64,000 nt of DNA from Halovulum dunhuangense (GCF_013093415.1 NZ_JABFBC010000001.1:930001-994000), one strand, 5' to 3'. Positions 18,002 to 26,602 are shown, counted from the first letter of the stretch. Numbers and translations are program-made. Notes: generated by a model from the sequence alone, not told the origin.

Positions 18002-18541
18002 TCAGTGCCCCTCGAAGGCGCAGAGCGCGTGAACGTCCAGCCCCAGCGCTTCGAGCCGCTTGCGCCCGCCGAGTTCGGGCAGTTCGATGATGAAGGCGGT
18101 GGACGCGACCTCGCCGCCAAGCTGCTCGATCAGGCGCACCCCGGCCTCGGCGGTGCCGCCCGTGGCCAGCAGGTCGTCAACCAGCAGCACCCGGTCGCCG
18201 GGCTGGATCGCGTCGTCATGTACCTCCATCACCGCCTCGCCGTATTCCAGGGCATAGGCCTGCTCGATGGTGCGGGCCGGCAGCTTGCCCTTCTTGCGGA
18301 TCGGCACGAAACCCACCGACAGCTGGTGCGCCACCGCGCCGCCCAGGATGAAGCCCCGCGCCTCGAGCCCGGCCACCTTGTCGATGCGGATGCCGGCATA
18401 GGGGTGAAGCAGCTGGTCGATCGCCATGCGGAAGCCGCGCGCGTCCTGGAACAGGGTGGTCACGTCGCGGAACATGATCCCCGGCTGGGGGAAGTCGGGA
18501 ATGGTGCGGATGAAGGATTTCACGTCGCGGGGGGTCGGCAT
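18002..18541 (-). CDS. apt: Adenine phosphoribosyltransferase
   Basis: Converts adenine plus PRPP to AMP. The 179-residue length is normal. The PRPP-binding motif [14 protein letters not shown] is intact, and the family N-terminus [20 protein letters not shown] and [15 protein letters not shown] are present. It lies 60 bases downstream of mtnP on the same strand. mtnP releases adenine from methylthioadenosine and Apt salvages it, so the pair forms a short functional route. Confidence 0.97.
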   Translation of the reverse strand: MPTPRDVKSFIRTIPDFPQPGIMFRDVTTLFQDARGFRMAIDQLLHPYAGIRIDKVAGLEARGFILGGAVAHQLSVGFVPIRKKGKLPARTIEQAYALEYGEAVMEVHDDAIQPGDRVLLVDDLLATGGTAEAGVRLIEQLGGEVASTAFIIELPELGGRKRLEALGLDVHALCAFEGH

Positions 18542-18601
18542 GGCTTGGCTCCGTTCAGGACGGCCGGACCCTAGCGCCCCGGCCGGGGGGCGTCCAGCGG
18601 G

Positions 18602-19474
18602 TCAGCGCAGCACCCGCCCCGCCACCGCGTCGAGCCGCGCGAGAAGGCCCGCGTCGCGCCGGTCGGGCGCGGTGATGAGCGCGGTTTCCAGCGCCCGGTC
18701 GCAGCCCTCGGGGCAGGGGTCGGGGCGCTGGCCAAGCCTTGCGGGCAGGCCGCGCAGCATGCGCCGGGCGGCGTCGGCATTGGCGCCGAGAACGCGCAGG
18801 ATGTCGGTCACCTGCACGGCGGCGTGTCCGGGGTGCCAGCAGTCGTAATCGGTGACCATGGCGACCGGCGCGTAGCACAGCTCTGCCTCGCGGGCGAGTT
18901 TCGCCTCGGGCATGTTGGTCATGCCGATCACGTCGCAGCCCCAGACCTCGCGGTAGAGGCGGCTTTCGGCCAGCGTCGAGAATTGCGGCCCCTCCATCGC
19001 GAGATAGGTGCCGCCGCGATGGACCCGGACGCCCGCCGCCTCGGCCGCCGTGGCGCAGGCCGCGGAAAGCCGGGCGCAGGTCGGGTGCGCGAGCGAGACA
19101 TGGGCCACGCAGCCGGTGCCGAAGAAGCTGGAGGCGCGGCCCGTGGTGCGGTCGATGAACTGGTCCACGAACACGAAATCGCCCGGCGCCATGTCCTCGC
19201 GGAACGAGCCGCAGGCCGAGACGGCGATCACGTCGGTCACGCCCAGGCGTTTCAGCGCGTCGATGTTGGCGCGGTAGTTGACGGTCGCGGGGCTGTGGAC
19301 ATGCCCGCGGCCGTGGCGGGGCAGGAAGACCAGGCGCAGCCCGTCGAGCCGGCCGGTGAGCAGCTGGTCCGACGGTTCGCCCCAGGGGGTTTCAACGGTG
19401 AGCCATTCCGCCCCTTCCAGCCCGGAAAGGTCATAGACCCCGCTGCCGCCGATGACCCCGATCACCTGTTCCAT
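18602..19474 (-). CDS. mtnP: S-methyl-5'-thioadenosine phosphorylase
   Basis: Phosphorolyses methylthioadenosine, a by-product of polyamine and homoserine-lactone synthesis, to adenine and methylthioribose-1-phosphate. The 290-residue protein starts VIGVIGGSGVYDLSGLEG. It has the phosphate loop FLPRHGRGHVHSPATVNYRA, VSACGSFREDMAPGDFV, and the purine/sugar site LAMEGPQFSTLAESRLYR with GMTNMPEAKLAREAELCY, all family signatures. It is upstream of apt on the same strand. Complete. Confidence 0.96.
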   Translation of the reverse strand: MEQVIGVIGGSGVYDLSGLEGAEWLTVETPWGEPSDQLLTGRLDGLRLVFLPRHGRGHVHSPATVNYRANIDALKRLGVTDVIAVSACGSFREDMAPGDFVFVDQFIDRTTGRASSFFGTGCVAHVSLAHPTCARLSAACATAAEAAGVRVHRGGTYLAMEGPQFSTLAESRLYREVWGCDVIGMTNMPEAKLAREAELCYAPVAMVTDYDCWHPGHAAVQVTDILRVLGANADAARRMLRGLPARLGQRPDPCPEGCDRALETALITAPDRRDAGLLARLDAVAGRVLR

Positions 19475-19554
19475 GCACCGCTCCGTGGTTCGTGCGGGGG
19501 CGATGCTAGGGCCGCCGGTGCGGGCGGTAAACCGGGTTCGCGACAGGCAGATAA

Positions 19555-19573
19555 GGTTAACGTGCTGTTAACC
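19555..19573. promoter_or_regulatory. Inverted repeat GGTTAAC-N5-GTTAACC
   Basis: Perfect 7-base arms at 19555-19561 and 19567-19573 lie in the 248-base gap between the flavin reductase stop and the mtnP start, about 80 bases upstream of mtnP. The form suggests a dimeric regulator site in the mtnP-apt promoter. No regulator is identified. A similar cggttaac half-site lies near 17970 downstream of apt. Confidence 0.35.
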
Positions 19574-19722
19574 AATGTGGCGAACGCCGCGGTGAAAACC
19601 GGTGTTGCCCGCGTTTTCCGCCCGGAACGGTGCGCCGGGTGTGAGACTGGCGCCTTGCGAAGGGGGCGTTGCGATGCGCCGCAGATTACCCTGCCCCCGT
19701 GAAGGAAGGGTAAATCCGCGCC

Positions 19723-20334
19723 TCAGCTCTGGCCCGGACGGTTCAGCGAGAAGACCTCGGTCACGGTGGCGTAGTCGCGGTAGCCGAGGCGCGCGAGCGG
19801 GTTGAAGCGCAGCACGTCGAAGATGCCGTCGCGGAGCATCGCCTCGTCGATATGGATGCCCACCACCTCGCCGATGACCATGACGTTGGCCTTGCCCGGC
19901 AGCTCGACGATCTTCCACAGCCGGCATTCCAGCGCGCCGGGAACGCCCCGGACGCGGGGGGGTGCCACAAGCTGGCTTGGCTCCTTTTCCAGCCCCGCCA
20001 AATCGAACTCGTCCACATCCGCGGGGTAGCTGCCCGAGGTCGCGTTCATTGCGTCCTTCATGGCCAGGCCCACGATATTGCACACGAATTCGCCGGTTGC
20101 GCGGATATTGGCGACGCTGTCCTTGGCGAAGGGCTGGTCGGGCTTGGTGCCGGTATTCGAGAACATCACCATCGGCGGGTCGTCCGACAGCGCGTTGAAG
20201 AAGCTGTAGGGCGCGAGGTTCACGCGGCCCCCGGCGTCCTGGCTGGAGATCCAGCCGATCGGGCGGGGCGTGACCATCGCCTTGAAGGGGTTGTGCGGCA
20301 GCCCGTGGGGGTCGATGCCGGGGCGATAGAACAT
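19723..20334 (-). CDS. Flavin reductase-like protein (FMN-binding split barrel)
   Basis: A 203-residue protein starting at ATG 20334 (MFYRPGIDPHGLPHNPFKAM). The segment VTPRPIGWISSQDAGGRVNLAPYSFFNALS is the diagnostic block of flavin-reductase/DIM6-NTAB proteins that bind FMN (read in two parts). DPPMVMFSN and FVCNIVGLAMKDAMN follow. These proteins reduce free flavin or act as oxidoreductases of unknown substrate. The open frame runs far upstream to 21984, but that part overlaps ptsP and is spurious. No partner monooxygenase is adjacent. Confidence 0.9.
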   Translation of the reverse strand: MFYRPGIDPHGLPHNPFKAMVTPRPIGWISSQDAGGRVNLAPYSFFNALSDDPPMVMFSNTGTKPDQPFAKDSVANIRATGEFVCNIVGLAMKDAMNATSGSYPADVDEFDLAGLEKEPSQLVAPPRVRGVPGALECRLWKIVELPGKANVMVIGEVVGIHIDEAMLRDGIFDVLRFNPLARLGYRDYATVTEVFSLNRPGQS

Positions 20335-20502
20335 GCCTGCGCCTTTCGCTATTGGTTCTTTCCCCCTAGCTAGTGTCGTGCTAACGCGAAGTCGAGACAG
20401 GGACGGGAAACGACATGGCCGGTTGCAGGCGACGCGGGTGAACGAAAGGGGGCGCAAGGCAGGCCCCCGGCTCGACCCTTTCCGCCGCAACGAAGGCCGC
20501 CC

Positions 20503-20997
20503 ATGTTCCGCATCACCCCCGAGACACCCGACGACAGCTACGAAGTTGAAATGCTTTACGATCTGGCCTTCGCGCCGGGGCGGACGGCGCTGTCGTCGTA
20601 TCGGCTGAGGGACGGGGTCGCGCCGGTCGCGGGGCTGTCCTGCGTGGCGCGGGACGAATATGACGCGCTGGTGGGGGCGATCCGCTACTGGCCGGTGCGG
20701 GTCGGCGAGGCGGGGGTGCCTGCGCTGCTCTTGGGGCCCGTGGCCGTCCACCCGACCCGGCAGGGCGAGGGGCTGGGCGCGCTGCTGATCGGCTACAGCC
20801 TTGATCGTGCAACGGAAACCGGCTGGGAGCGGGTGCTGCTGGTGGGCGATTACCCCTATTACCGCCGCTTCGGTTTCGAGAAGGTGGAGGTGGAGTTTCC
20901 ACCGCCCACCAACCCCGACCGGGTGCTGGGACGGGAGCTGGCGCCGGGTGCGCTGGCCGGTCTGCGGGGCCGAGTGCGGCGCTGGACGGAGGCCTGA
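20503..20997 (+). CDS. GNAT N-acetyltransferase (YhbS-like)
   Basis: A 164-residue acetyltransferase. The acetyl-CoA motif A is LLLGPVAVHPTRQGEGLGALLI, seen as GPVAVHPTRQGEGLG, and GDYPYYRRFGFEKV is the second hallmark of the YhbS/PF13508-type family. The N-terminus MFRITPETPDDSYEVEMLYD is typical of the beta1-alpha1 region. Substrate unknown. It is divergent from the flavin reductase (168-base gap) and convergent with ptsP. Confidence 0.9.
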   Translation: MFRITPETPDDSYEVEMLYDLAFAPGRTALSSYRLRDGVAPVAGLSCVARDEYDALVGAIRYWPVRVGEAGVPALLLGPVAVHPTRQGEGLGALLIGYSLDRATETGWERVLLVGDYPYYRRFGFEKVEVEFPPPTNPDRVLGRELAPGALAGLRGRVRRWTEA

Positions 20998-21006
20998 AAC
21001 GGCGTC

Positions 21007-21057
21007 TGGAAAACGTCTGGAAAGTGTATGGCAAGTGTATGGCACCCGTCGGGTGCC
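21007..21057. repeat. Short tandem repeats plus hairpin between GNAT and ptsP
   Basis: Directly after the acetyltransferase stop the sequence contains two near-identical copies of CGTCTGGAAA and then two of AGTGTATGGCA, followed by a perfect hairpin GGCACCC-gtc-GGGTGCC (21041-21057). The genes on both sides converge here, so the hairpin could serve as a shared terminator although it has no T-tract. Confidence 0.5.
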
Positions 21058-21065
21058 GGGCAGGC

Positions 21066-23327
21066 TCAGAAGCCGGGGGCGCCGGTGTCCTTGAGCCAGC
21101 CTGACAGCGCCTCGCGCACCGACATGACGCCCGAGCCGCGCGCCTCGTCGATGACGGCGCGGGCCTGGCCCAGGTCCACGGCGCGGATCAGGCGCTTCAC
21201 CGGGCCGATGGAGGAGGGGCGCATCGAGAGGTTGCGCAGCCCCATCGCGGCGAAGGCCAGCGCCTCGACCGGGCGGCCGGCATCCTCGCCGCAGAAGCTG
21301 ACGGGGGTGCCGTTCGCCTCGCAGCGGCGGACGATCTGTTCGAGGAAGCTGAGGAAGCTGACGTTGAGCGTGTCGTAGCGGCGGCGGACCATCTCGTTCT
21401 CGCGGTCGGCGGCGAAGAAGAACATCTTGAGGTCGTTGCCGCCGATCGAGATGAAGTCGGTCAGCTTGAAGAAGTGATCGGGCGCGAAGGCGAGGCTGGG
21501 GGTTTCCAGCATGGCGCCGATCTTCACCTCCGACGGGGTGCGGCGGCCGAGGCGCTTTTCGCGCTCCACCTCGGCCAGCACGATCTCGCGCGCGGCGCGG
21601 AATTCGTCGAACTGGGCGACGAAGGGGAACATGATCCTGAGCGGGCGGCTTTCGGTCGCGCGCAGGATCGCCTGCACCTGCATCCGCATGACGCCGGGCC
21701 GGTCGAGGCCGACGCGGATCGCGCGCCAGCCAAGCGCGGGGTTCGGTTCCTCCGGGCGCTTCATGTAGGGCAGCACCTTGTCCGAGCCGATGTCGAGGGT
21801 GCGGAAGGTCACGGGCAGGTCGCCGGCCGCGTCGATGATCCGGCGGTAGAGCGCCACAAGCTCGCCCCGGCGCGGGACGGTGCGGCGCACGAGAAAGGCG
21901 AGTTCCGTGCGGTAGAGGCCCACGCCCTCGGCGCCGGAGGGCTTGAGGCTGGGCAGGTCGGCCATGAGGCCGGCGTTCATGCACAGGCTGATGCGGGTGC
22001 CGTCGCGGGTTTCCGCGGGCATGTCGCGCAGGCCGGCATAGGCTTCCTGGGCGGCGGCCAGCATCTCGACCTTGGCGCGGAAGGCTTCGGCCACGTTTTC
22101 CTCGGGGCGGAGATGGACCACGCCCTGGTCGCCATCGACGAGGATGCGGTCGCCGTTCATCGCCTCGCGGGTGATGCGCTCTGCCTGGATCACCAGCGGG
22201 ATGGCCAGCGCGCGGGCGACGATGGCGGCATGGGAGCCGACGGAGCCTTCTTCCAGCACCACGCCCTTCAGGCGGCGGCCATAGTCGAGCAATTCGCCCG
22301 GGCCGATGTTGCGCGCGACAAGGATCGCGTCGGGCGGCATGTCGTCCTGCGAGATGCCGTCGCGCCCGGCCAGAAGCCGCAGCAGGCGGTTCGACAGGTC
22401 GTCCAGATCGTGCAGCCGTTCGCGCAGGTAGGGGTCGGCCACGCGGGCCATGCGGGTGCGGGTCTCTGACTGTTCGCGCTCGACCGCGACCTCGGCGGCG
22501 AGGCCGGCGTCGATGCTGGCCTCCATCCGGCGGACCCAGCCCTTGTCATGGGCGAACATGCGCCAGGCGTTCAGCACCTCGCGGTGTTCGCCGTCGGACA
22601 TGAGGTTGTCGGCGGCCAGCATCTCGTCCACCTCGGAGCGGAGGCGTTCGAGGGCGTCGGACAGGCGGGCGTGTTCGGCGGTGGGGTCGTCGGCGACCGG
22701 GTTCGCGATGACCACCTGCGGATCGTGCAGCAGCACGGTCCCCTCGGCCACGCCTTCCTGGCCGATCAGGCCGCGGGTGTGGAAGGGGCCGCGATGGGGC
22801 GCGGGCGGGTCGGTGGGCGAGGTGCCGGTAAAGGCGCCAAGCTCGGCCATCTCGGCGATGACCATGGCCACCACCTCGAGGCCGTGGACCTCGTCCTCGG
22901 TGTAGACGCGGGGGTTCTGGTTCTGGATGACAAGCACGCCCAGCACCTCGCCCAGGCGCTGGATCGGCACGCCGAGGAAGGAGGCGAAGATCTCTTCGCC
23001 GGTCTCGGGGAAATACTGGAAGCCGCGGGTCTGGGGGGCGTTGTCGGTGTTGACCGGTTCCGCGGTGTCGGCGATGCGGCCGACAAGGCCCTCGCGCACG
23101 CGCATCCGGGTCTGGTGCACGGCGACGGGGTTCAGGCCGGTGGTGGCGCAAAGCTCCAGCGTGTCGTCGGGCAGGCGCAGGTAGATCGAGCACACCTCGG
23201 CCGCGAGGGAGGAGGAGACGAGCTGCGTGATGCGGTCGAGCCGTTCCTGCCCCGCGCCCGCCTCGGCCAGGGTGTCGCGCAGGCGCTTGAGCAGGACGCG
23301 GCTTTCGACCGCCTGGGAATAGGGCAT
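21066..23327 (-). CDS. ptsP: Phosphoenolpyruvate-protein phosphotransferase, nitrogen PTS (EI-Ntr)
   Basis: First enzyme of the regulatory nitrogen PTS; it takes phosphate from PEP and passes it to NPr. The 753-residue protein has an N-terminal GAF domain (about residues 15-160; VCSIYLRLPDDTLELC, FLGVPIQRLGEVLGVL). The EI N-terminal domain and phosphohistidine domain follow, with the active His366 in GSVGSHAAIVARAL, and then the PEP-binding TIM barrel (GVGLYRTELAFL, LGWRAIRVGLDRP, FISIGGNDLKMF, VSFCGEDAG). ATG 23327 was chosen because GGGAG precedes it by about six bases; a TTG lies just upstream. Eleven bases separate it from lysC, so the two are co-transcribed. Confidence 0.96.
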   Translation of the reverse strand: MPYSQAVESRVLLKRLRDTLAEAGAGQERLDRITQLVSSSLAAEVCSIYLRLPDDTLELCATTGLNPVAVHQTRMRVREGLVGRIADTAEPVNTDNAPQTRGFQYFPETGEEIFASFLGVPIQRLGEVLGVLVIQNQNPRVYTEDEVHGLEVVAMVIAEMAELGAFTGTSPTDPPAPHRGPFHTRGLIGQEGVAEGTVLLHDPQVVIANPVADDPTAEHARLSDALERLRSEVDEMLAADNLMSDGEHREVLNAWRMFAHDKGWVRRMEASIDAGLAAEVAVEREQSETRTRMARVADPYLRERLHDLDDLSNRLLRLLAGRDGISQDDMPPDAILVARNIGPGELLDYGRRLKGVVLEEGSVGSHAAIVARALAIPLVIQAERITREAMNGDRILVDGDQGVVHLRPEENVAEAFRAKVEMLAAAQEAYAGLRDMPAETRDGTRISLCMNAGLMADLPSLKPSGAEGVGLYRTELAFLVRRTVPRRGELVALYRRIIDAAGDLPVTFRTLDIGSDKVLPYMKRPEEPNPALGWRAIRVGLDRPGVMRMQVQAILRATESRPLRIMFPFVAQFDEFRAAREIVLAEVEREKRLGRRTPSEVKIGAMLETPSLAFAPDHFFKLTDFISIGGNDLKMFFFAADRENEMVRRRYDTLNVSFLSFLEQIVRRCEANGTPVSFCGEDAGRPVEALAFAAMGLRNLSMRPSSIGPVKRLIRAVDLGQARAVIDEARGSGVMSVREALSGWLKDTGAPGF

Positions 23328-23338
23328 CAACTCTCCCG

Positions 23339-24568
23339 TCAGGTCGCTTTTTCCAGTTCGAACGCATCATGCAGCGCCTGGACGGCAAGCTCCAGATATT
23401 TGCGGTCGATCAGGACGGAGACCTTGATCTCGGACGTGGTGATGACCTTGATGTTCACGCCCTCGTCGGCCAGCGCGCGGAACATCTTCTGCGCGACGCC
23501 GGCATGGCTGCGCATGCCGATGCCGACGATGGAGACCTTGGCCACGCCGGTATCGACCACCAGTTCCTGGTATTCGAAGGCGCCGCTGTCGCGGGCCGCC
23601 TCCAGCGCGGTCTGGGCGCGCAGCACGTCGTCCACCGGGCAGGAGAAGGTCATGTCGGTGCGACCCTCTTCGGAGATGTTCTGCACGATCATGTCGACGT
23701 TCACGCCGGCCTCGGCCAGCGGGCCGAAGATGGCGGCGGCGATGCCCGGACGGTCGGCGACCGAGACCAGGGTGAGCTTTGCCTCGTCGCGCTGGAAGGC
23801 GACACCGGACACCACTTTGCTTTCCATGATTTCCTCCTCATCGCAGACCAGCGTGCCGGGCTTGTCCTCGAAGCTCGACAGGACCTGCAGCCTGACCTTG
23901 TAGCGCATCGCAAGCTCGACCGAGCGGGTCTGGAGCACCTTGGCGCCCAGCGAGGCCAGTTCGAGCATTTCCTCGTAGGCGATCTTGTCGAGCTTGCGCG
24001 CCTTCGACTCGATCCGCGGGTCGGTGGTGTAGACCCCGTCCACGTCGGTGTAGATGTCGCAGCGTTCCGCGTTCAGCGCGGCGGCGAAGGCGACGGCGGT
24101 CGTGTCCGACCCGCCGCGGCCCAGCGTGGTGATTCGGTTCTCGGGGCTGAGGCCCTGGAAGCCGGCGATCACGGCGACCTTGACACCGTCGGCGAACCTG
24201 GCGTCGAGGGCCGCGGTCTCGATCGCCTCGATCCGGGCGGCGCCGTGGGCGGAGGTGGTGCGCACCGGCACCTGCCAGCCCTGCCAGGAGCGCGCGTCGA
24301 TGCCCATGGCCTGAAGCCTGAGCGCCATCAGGCCCGCGGTCACGTTCTCGCCCGAGGACACGACGGCGTCGTATTCGCGCGCATCGTAGAGCGCGGAGGT
24401 CTGGCGGACCCAGCCGACCAGTTCGTTGGTCTTGCCGGACATGGCCGAGACCACGACGGCCACGTCATAGCCGCGTTCGACCTCGCGCTTGACGCGCTCT
24501 GCGGCGGCTTCGATCCGCGCAAGATCGGCGACGGAGGTGCCGCCGAATTTCATTACCAGCCGGGGCAT
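23339..24568 (-). CDS. lysC: Aspartate kinase
   Basis: Phosphorylates aspartate, the first step toward lysine, threonine and methionine. The 409-residue alpha-type enzyme has the kinase domain (VMKFGGTSVADLARI, VVVSAMSGKTNEL, SSGENVTAGL, LGRGGSDTTAVA, CDIYTDVDGVYTTDPR) and two C-terminal ACT domains (about residues 265-409; LTLVSVADRPGIAAAIFGPL and VSIVGIGMRSHAGVAQKMF) that give feedback control by amino acids. It is followed by ptsP and preceded by a T-tract terminator that ends 17 bases before its start codon. Confidence 0.97.
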   Translation of the reverse strand: MPRLVMKFGGTSVADLARIEAAAERVKREVERGYDVAVVVSAMSGKTNELVGWVRQTSALYDAREYDAVVSSGENVTAGLMALRLQAMGIDARSWQGWQVPVRTTSAHGAARIEAIETAALDARFADGVKVAVIAGFQGLSPENRITTLGRGGSDTTAVAFAAALNAERCDIYTDVDGVYTTDPRIESKARKLDKIAYEEMLELASLGAKVLQTRSVELAMRYKVRLQVLSSFEDKPGTLVCDEEEIMESKVVSGVAFQRDEAKLTLVSVADRPGIAAAIFGPLAEAGVNVDMIVQNISEEGRTDMTFSCPVDDVLRAQTALEAARDSGAFEYQELVVDTGVAKVSIVGIGMRSHAGVAQKMFRALADEGVNIKVITTSEIKVSVLIDRKYLELAVQALHDAFELEKAT

Positions 24569-24585
24569 GTCGCGCTCCGCAATGC

Positions 24586-24626
24586 AAAAACAGCGCCCGC
24601 TTCATACGCGGCGCGCAGGGGCGCTG
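24586..24626 (-). terminator. Intrinsic terminator or attenuator directly upstream of lysC
   Basis: On the minus strand an 8-base stem CAGCGCCC...GGGCGCTG (plus-strand 24619-24626 with 24591-24598) is followed immediately by TTTTT (24590-24586). The lysC ATG lies only 17 bases further on, too close for a separate promoter. An alternative stem CCGCTT/AAGCGG (24628-24633 with 24597-24602) would compete with it. The layout fits either the end of the DUF1178 transcript or an attenuator controlling lysC-ptsP. Confidence 0.65.
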
Positions 24627-24662
24627 CAAGCGGCGGCGATGTTCAAGCGGTCGGGGGGCGGA

Positions 24663-25082
24663 TCAGTCCGAGCGGCGGCTGCGCCAGGGCAGTGGGGCCA
24701 CGGGGATGCCGTCCTCGAGAAGGGCGCGGGCCTCCTCGGCGCGGGCCTCGCCGTAGATGGGGCGTTCGGGGGCGTCGCCGGCATGGATGGCGCGGGCCTC
24801 GCGGGCGAAGTCGCGGCCGACATCCTCGGCCTCGCGCTCGAGCTTTTCGCGCAGGGCGCGCAGGGCCTGTTCGGCGGGGCTGGCGGGGGCGCTGAGGGGG
24901 CGGGCGGCCGCATCCTCCGAGGTGGTGACGCGGGGGGCCATCAGCGCCTTGGTCACGCGCGGGCTGCCGCAGACGGCGCAGGCCAGCACGCCGGACTTTT
25001 CCAGCCGGTCGTAATCGCCGCTGGAGGAGAACCAGCTTTCGAACTCATGCCCCTCGGCGCAGGTGAGGTTGTAGCGTATCAT
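24663..25082 (-). CDS. DUF1178 family protein
   Basis: A 139-residue protein starting at ATG 25082 (MIRYNLTCAEGHEFESWF). This N-terminus, with its Cys-x4-His-like pair, and the following GVLACAVCGSPRVTKALMAP define DUF1178, an alphaproteobacterial family of unknown function that looks like a small zinc-ribbon protein (Cys near residue 8, CxxC near residue 36). The rest is a charged helical region. It lies upstream of lysC on the same strand, separated by a terminator-like hairpin. No biochemical role is known to me. Confidence 0.88.
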   Translation of the reverse strand: MIRYNLTCAEGHEFESWFSSSGDYDRLEKSGVLACAVCGSPRVTKALMAPRVTTSEDAAARPLSAPASPAEQALRALREKLEREAEDVGRDFAREARAIHAGDAPERPIYGEARAEEARALLEDGIPVAPLPWRSRRSD

Positions 25083-25206
25083 GAGGTGCCGCTTCGGTTT
25101 GGGCTGCGTCACACATATATATCGGGCGGACAAAGGCAATCCTTCGTCAAACGGTCACATTCGAATGATAGCCGGATGTTTTGAAGCGGGCGCAAGGGAG
25201 GATCTG

Positions 25207-26529
25207 GTGTCGCGCGTGCAGATGCAGCTTGGCGGGTTCTTCCTGGCGGCCGTCGTGGTGGTGCTGGCGGCGCCCGCAATGGGGCTGAGCGCCTGGGGCC
25301 AGGTCTTCGTGCTGGCGGGTGCGGGGATGCTGGCGTTGCTGGCGGGCGGGCGGCGGCCCGCGGCCACGCCCGAGCCGCAGCCGGCGCTGCCGCCCGGCCT
25401 GAGCCCGGCGCTGCCGGTGGGCTTCGGGCGCACGCTGCTGAACCGGATGCCGGCGCCGCTTATAGTGATTTCCGCCGACCGGGTGCTGAGCTATGCCAAC
25501 CCGGCGGCGCAGAGCCTGCTGCCCAAGGCGCGGCCGGGGGCGCATTTCTCGGCGATGATCCGCACCCCCGCCTTCGTCGATGCGGTGGAAAGCGCGCTGG
25601 GCGAGCGGCGCGACCAGGAATTCACCTTTTCCATGATGGGCAAGCCCGAGCGCCTGTTCGAGGCCAAGGCGCGGTTCCTGCCGGCGGGCGCGGTGGACGA
25701 GTTCGGCGATCTGGACCAGGTGATCGTGCAGATAGAGGACCGCACCCGCGACAAGGCGATGCTGGAGATGCGGTCCGACTTCGTCGCCAATGCAAGCCAC
25801 GAGCTGCGCACGCCGCTGGCCTCGATCCTGGGCTACATCGAGACGTTGCAGGGCCATGCCAGGGACGACCCGGAGGCGCGGGAGATGTTCCTGGGCATCA
25901 TGCGGGCGCAGGCGACGCGGATGCAGCGGCTGGTCGACGACCTGATGTCGCTGAGCCGGATCGAGATGGACGCGCATGTCCGTCCCGAGGAGCGGGTGGA
26001 CCTGTTCGGGATCGCGGCGGACGCGGCGGCGGCGCTGTTCCCGCAGGCCAGCCAGAACGACGTGATCCTCCAGATCGAGCTGCCGCGCGGTCCGGGCAAC
26101 CCGCAGGTGCTGGGCGACCGGGACCAGATCGCGCAGGTCATGGTCAACCTGGTGGACAACGCGATCAAGTATTCCGGCAGCGGGCAGAAGGTGCGGGTGT
26201 CAGAGGCCGAGCCCGACGCCCGCTATCCGGGCTGCCTGGGGATTTCGGTGATCGACGACGGCCCGGGGATCGCGCGCGAGCACATCCCGCGCCTGACCGA
26301 GCGATTCTACCGGGTGAACCCCGGAAAGAGCAAGAAACTGGGCGGCACCGGGCTGGGGCTGGCGATCACCAAGCATATCCTGCAACGACACGGCGGCGCG
26401 CTGGACGTGAAGTCGCGCCTGGGCGAGGGGAGTCGCTTCACAATCTGGATCCCGCGCGTGGCGGAAGACGTCACAAACCCGGAGATTCCCGTGGGGGTCG
26501 TTTCAGATCAAAGGGTTAGGGCGTCATAA
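25207..26529 (+). CDS. phoR: Phosphate regulon sensor histidine kinase PhoR
   Basis: Membrane sensor kinase that activates PhoB under phosphate limitation through the Pst transporter and PhoU. The start is GTG 25207, chosen because AGGGAGGA lies five bases ahead; an ATG at 25165 is possible. It has two N-terminal hydrophobic segments (about residues 8-25 and 29-45), a PAS domain (NRMPAPLIVISADRVLSYAN, about 75-170) and a HisKA domain with His198 (ASHELRTPLASILGYIETL). The HATPase domain contains VNLVDNAIKYS, DDGPGIAREHIPRLTERFYR and GGTGLGLAITKHIL. It precedes pstS, and its stop overlaps the PHO-box-like repeats. Confidence 0.94.
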   Translation: MSRVQMQLGGFFLAAVVVVLAAPAMGLSAWGQVFVLAGAGMLALLAGGRRPAATPEPQPALPPGLSPALPVGFGRTLLNRMPAPLIVISADRVLSYANPAAQSLLPKARPGAHFSAMIRTPAFVDAVESALGERRDQEFTFSMMGKPERLFEAKARFLPAGAVDEFGDLDQVIVQIEDRTRDKAMLEMRSDFVANASHELRTPLASILGYIETLQGHARDDPEAREMFLGIMRAQATRMQRLVDDLMSLSRIEMDAHVRPEERVDLFGIAADAAAALFPQASQNDVILQIELPRGPGNPQVLGDRDQIAQVMVNLVDNAIKYSGSGQKVRVSEAEPDARYPGCLGISVIDDGPGIAREHIPRLTERFYRVNPGKSKKLGGTGLGLAITKHILQRHGGALDVKSRLGEGSRFTIWIPRVAEDVTNPEIPVGVVSDQRVRAS

Positions 26530-26553
26530 TACTGTCGTGAAACTGCAATAAAA
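26521..26553 (+). promoter_or_regulatory. PHO-box-like triple 11-base repeat upstream of pstS
   Basis: Three tandem 11-base units, gcgtcataata (26521-26531), ctgtcgtgaaa (26532-26542) and ctgcaataaaa (26543-26553), match the pattern of PhoB sites, whose consensus is CTGTCAT followed by an A/T-rich four-base spacer and repeated. The array begins inside the phoR stop region and lies about 85-115 bases before the pstS start. That is where PhoB would activate the pst operon. Confidence 0.7.
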
Positions 26554-26584
26554 GCCTCACGGGCAGAGCCTAGGTTGCGCCGCG

Positions 26585-26602
26585 ACGGGGGATCACCCCC
26601 GT
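26585..26602 (+). other. Hairpin in the pstS leader
   Basis: Seven-base arms ACGGGGG (26585-26591) and CCCCCGT (26596-26602) around the tetraloop ATCA. It sits between the PHO box and the pstS start without a T-tract. It may be a 5' stabilising hairpin of the pst transcript or a weak terminator for phoR. Confidence 0.4.

Noticed and set aside
19475-19722. Small protein gene in the mtnP upstream gap
   Set aside because: Frames are short and the region holds an inverted repeat and promoter-like text; there is no credible start signal.
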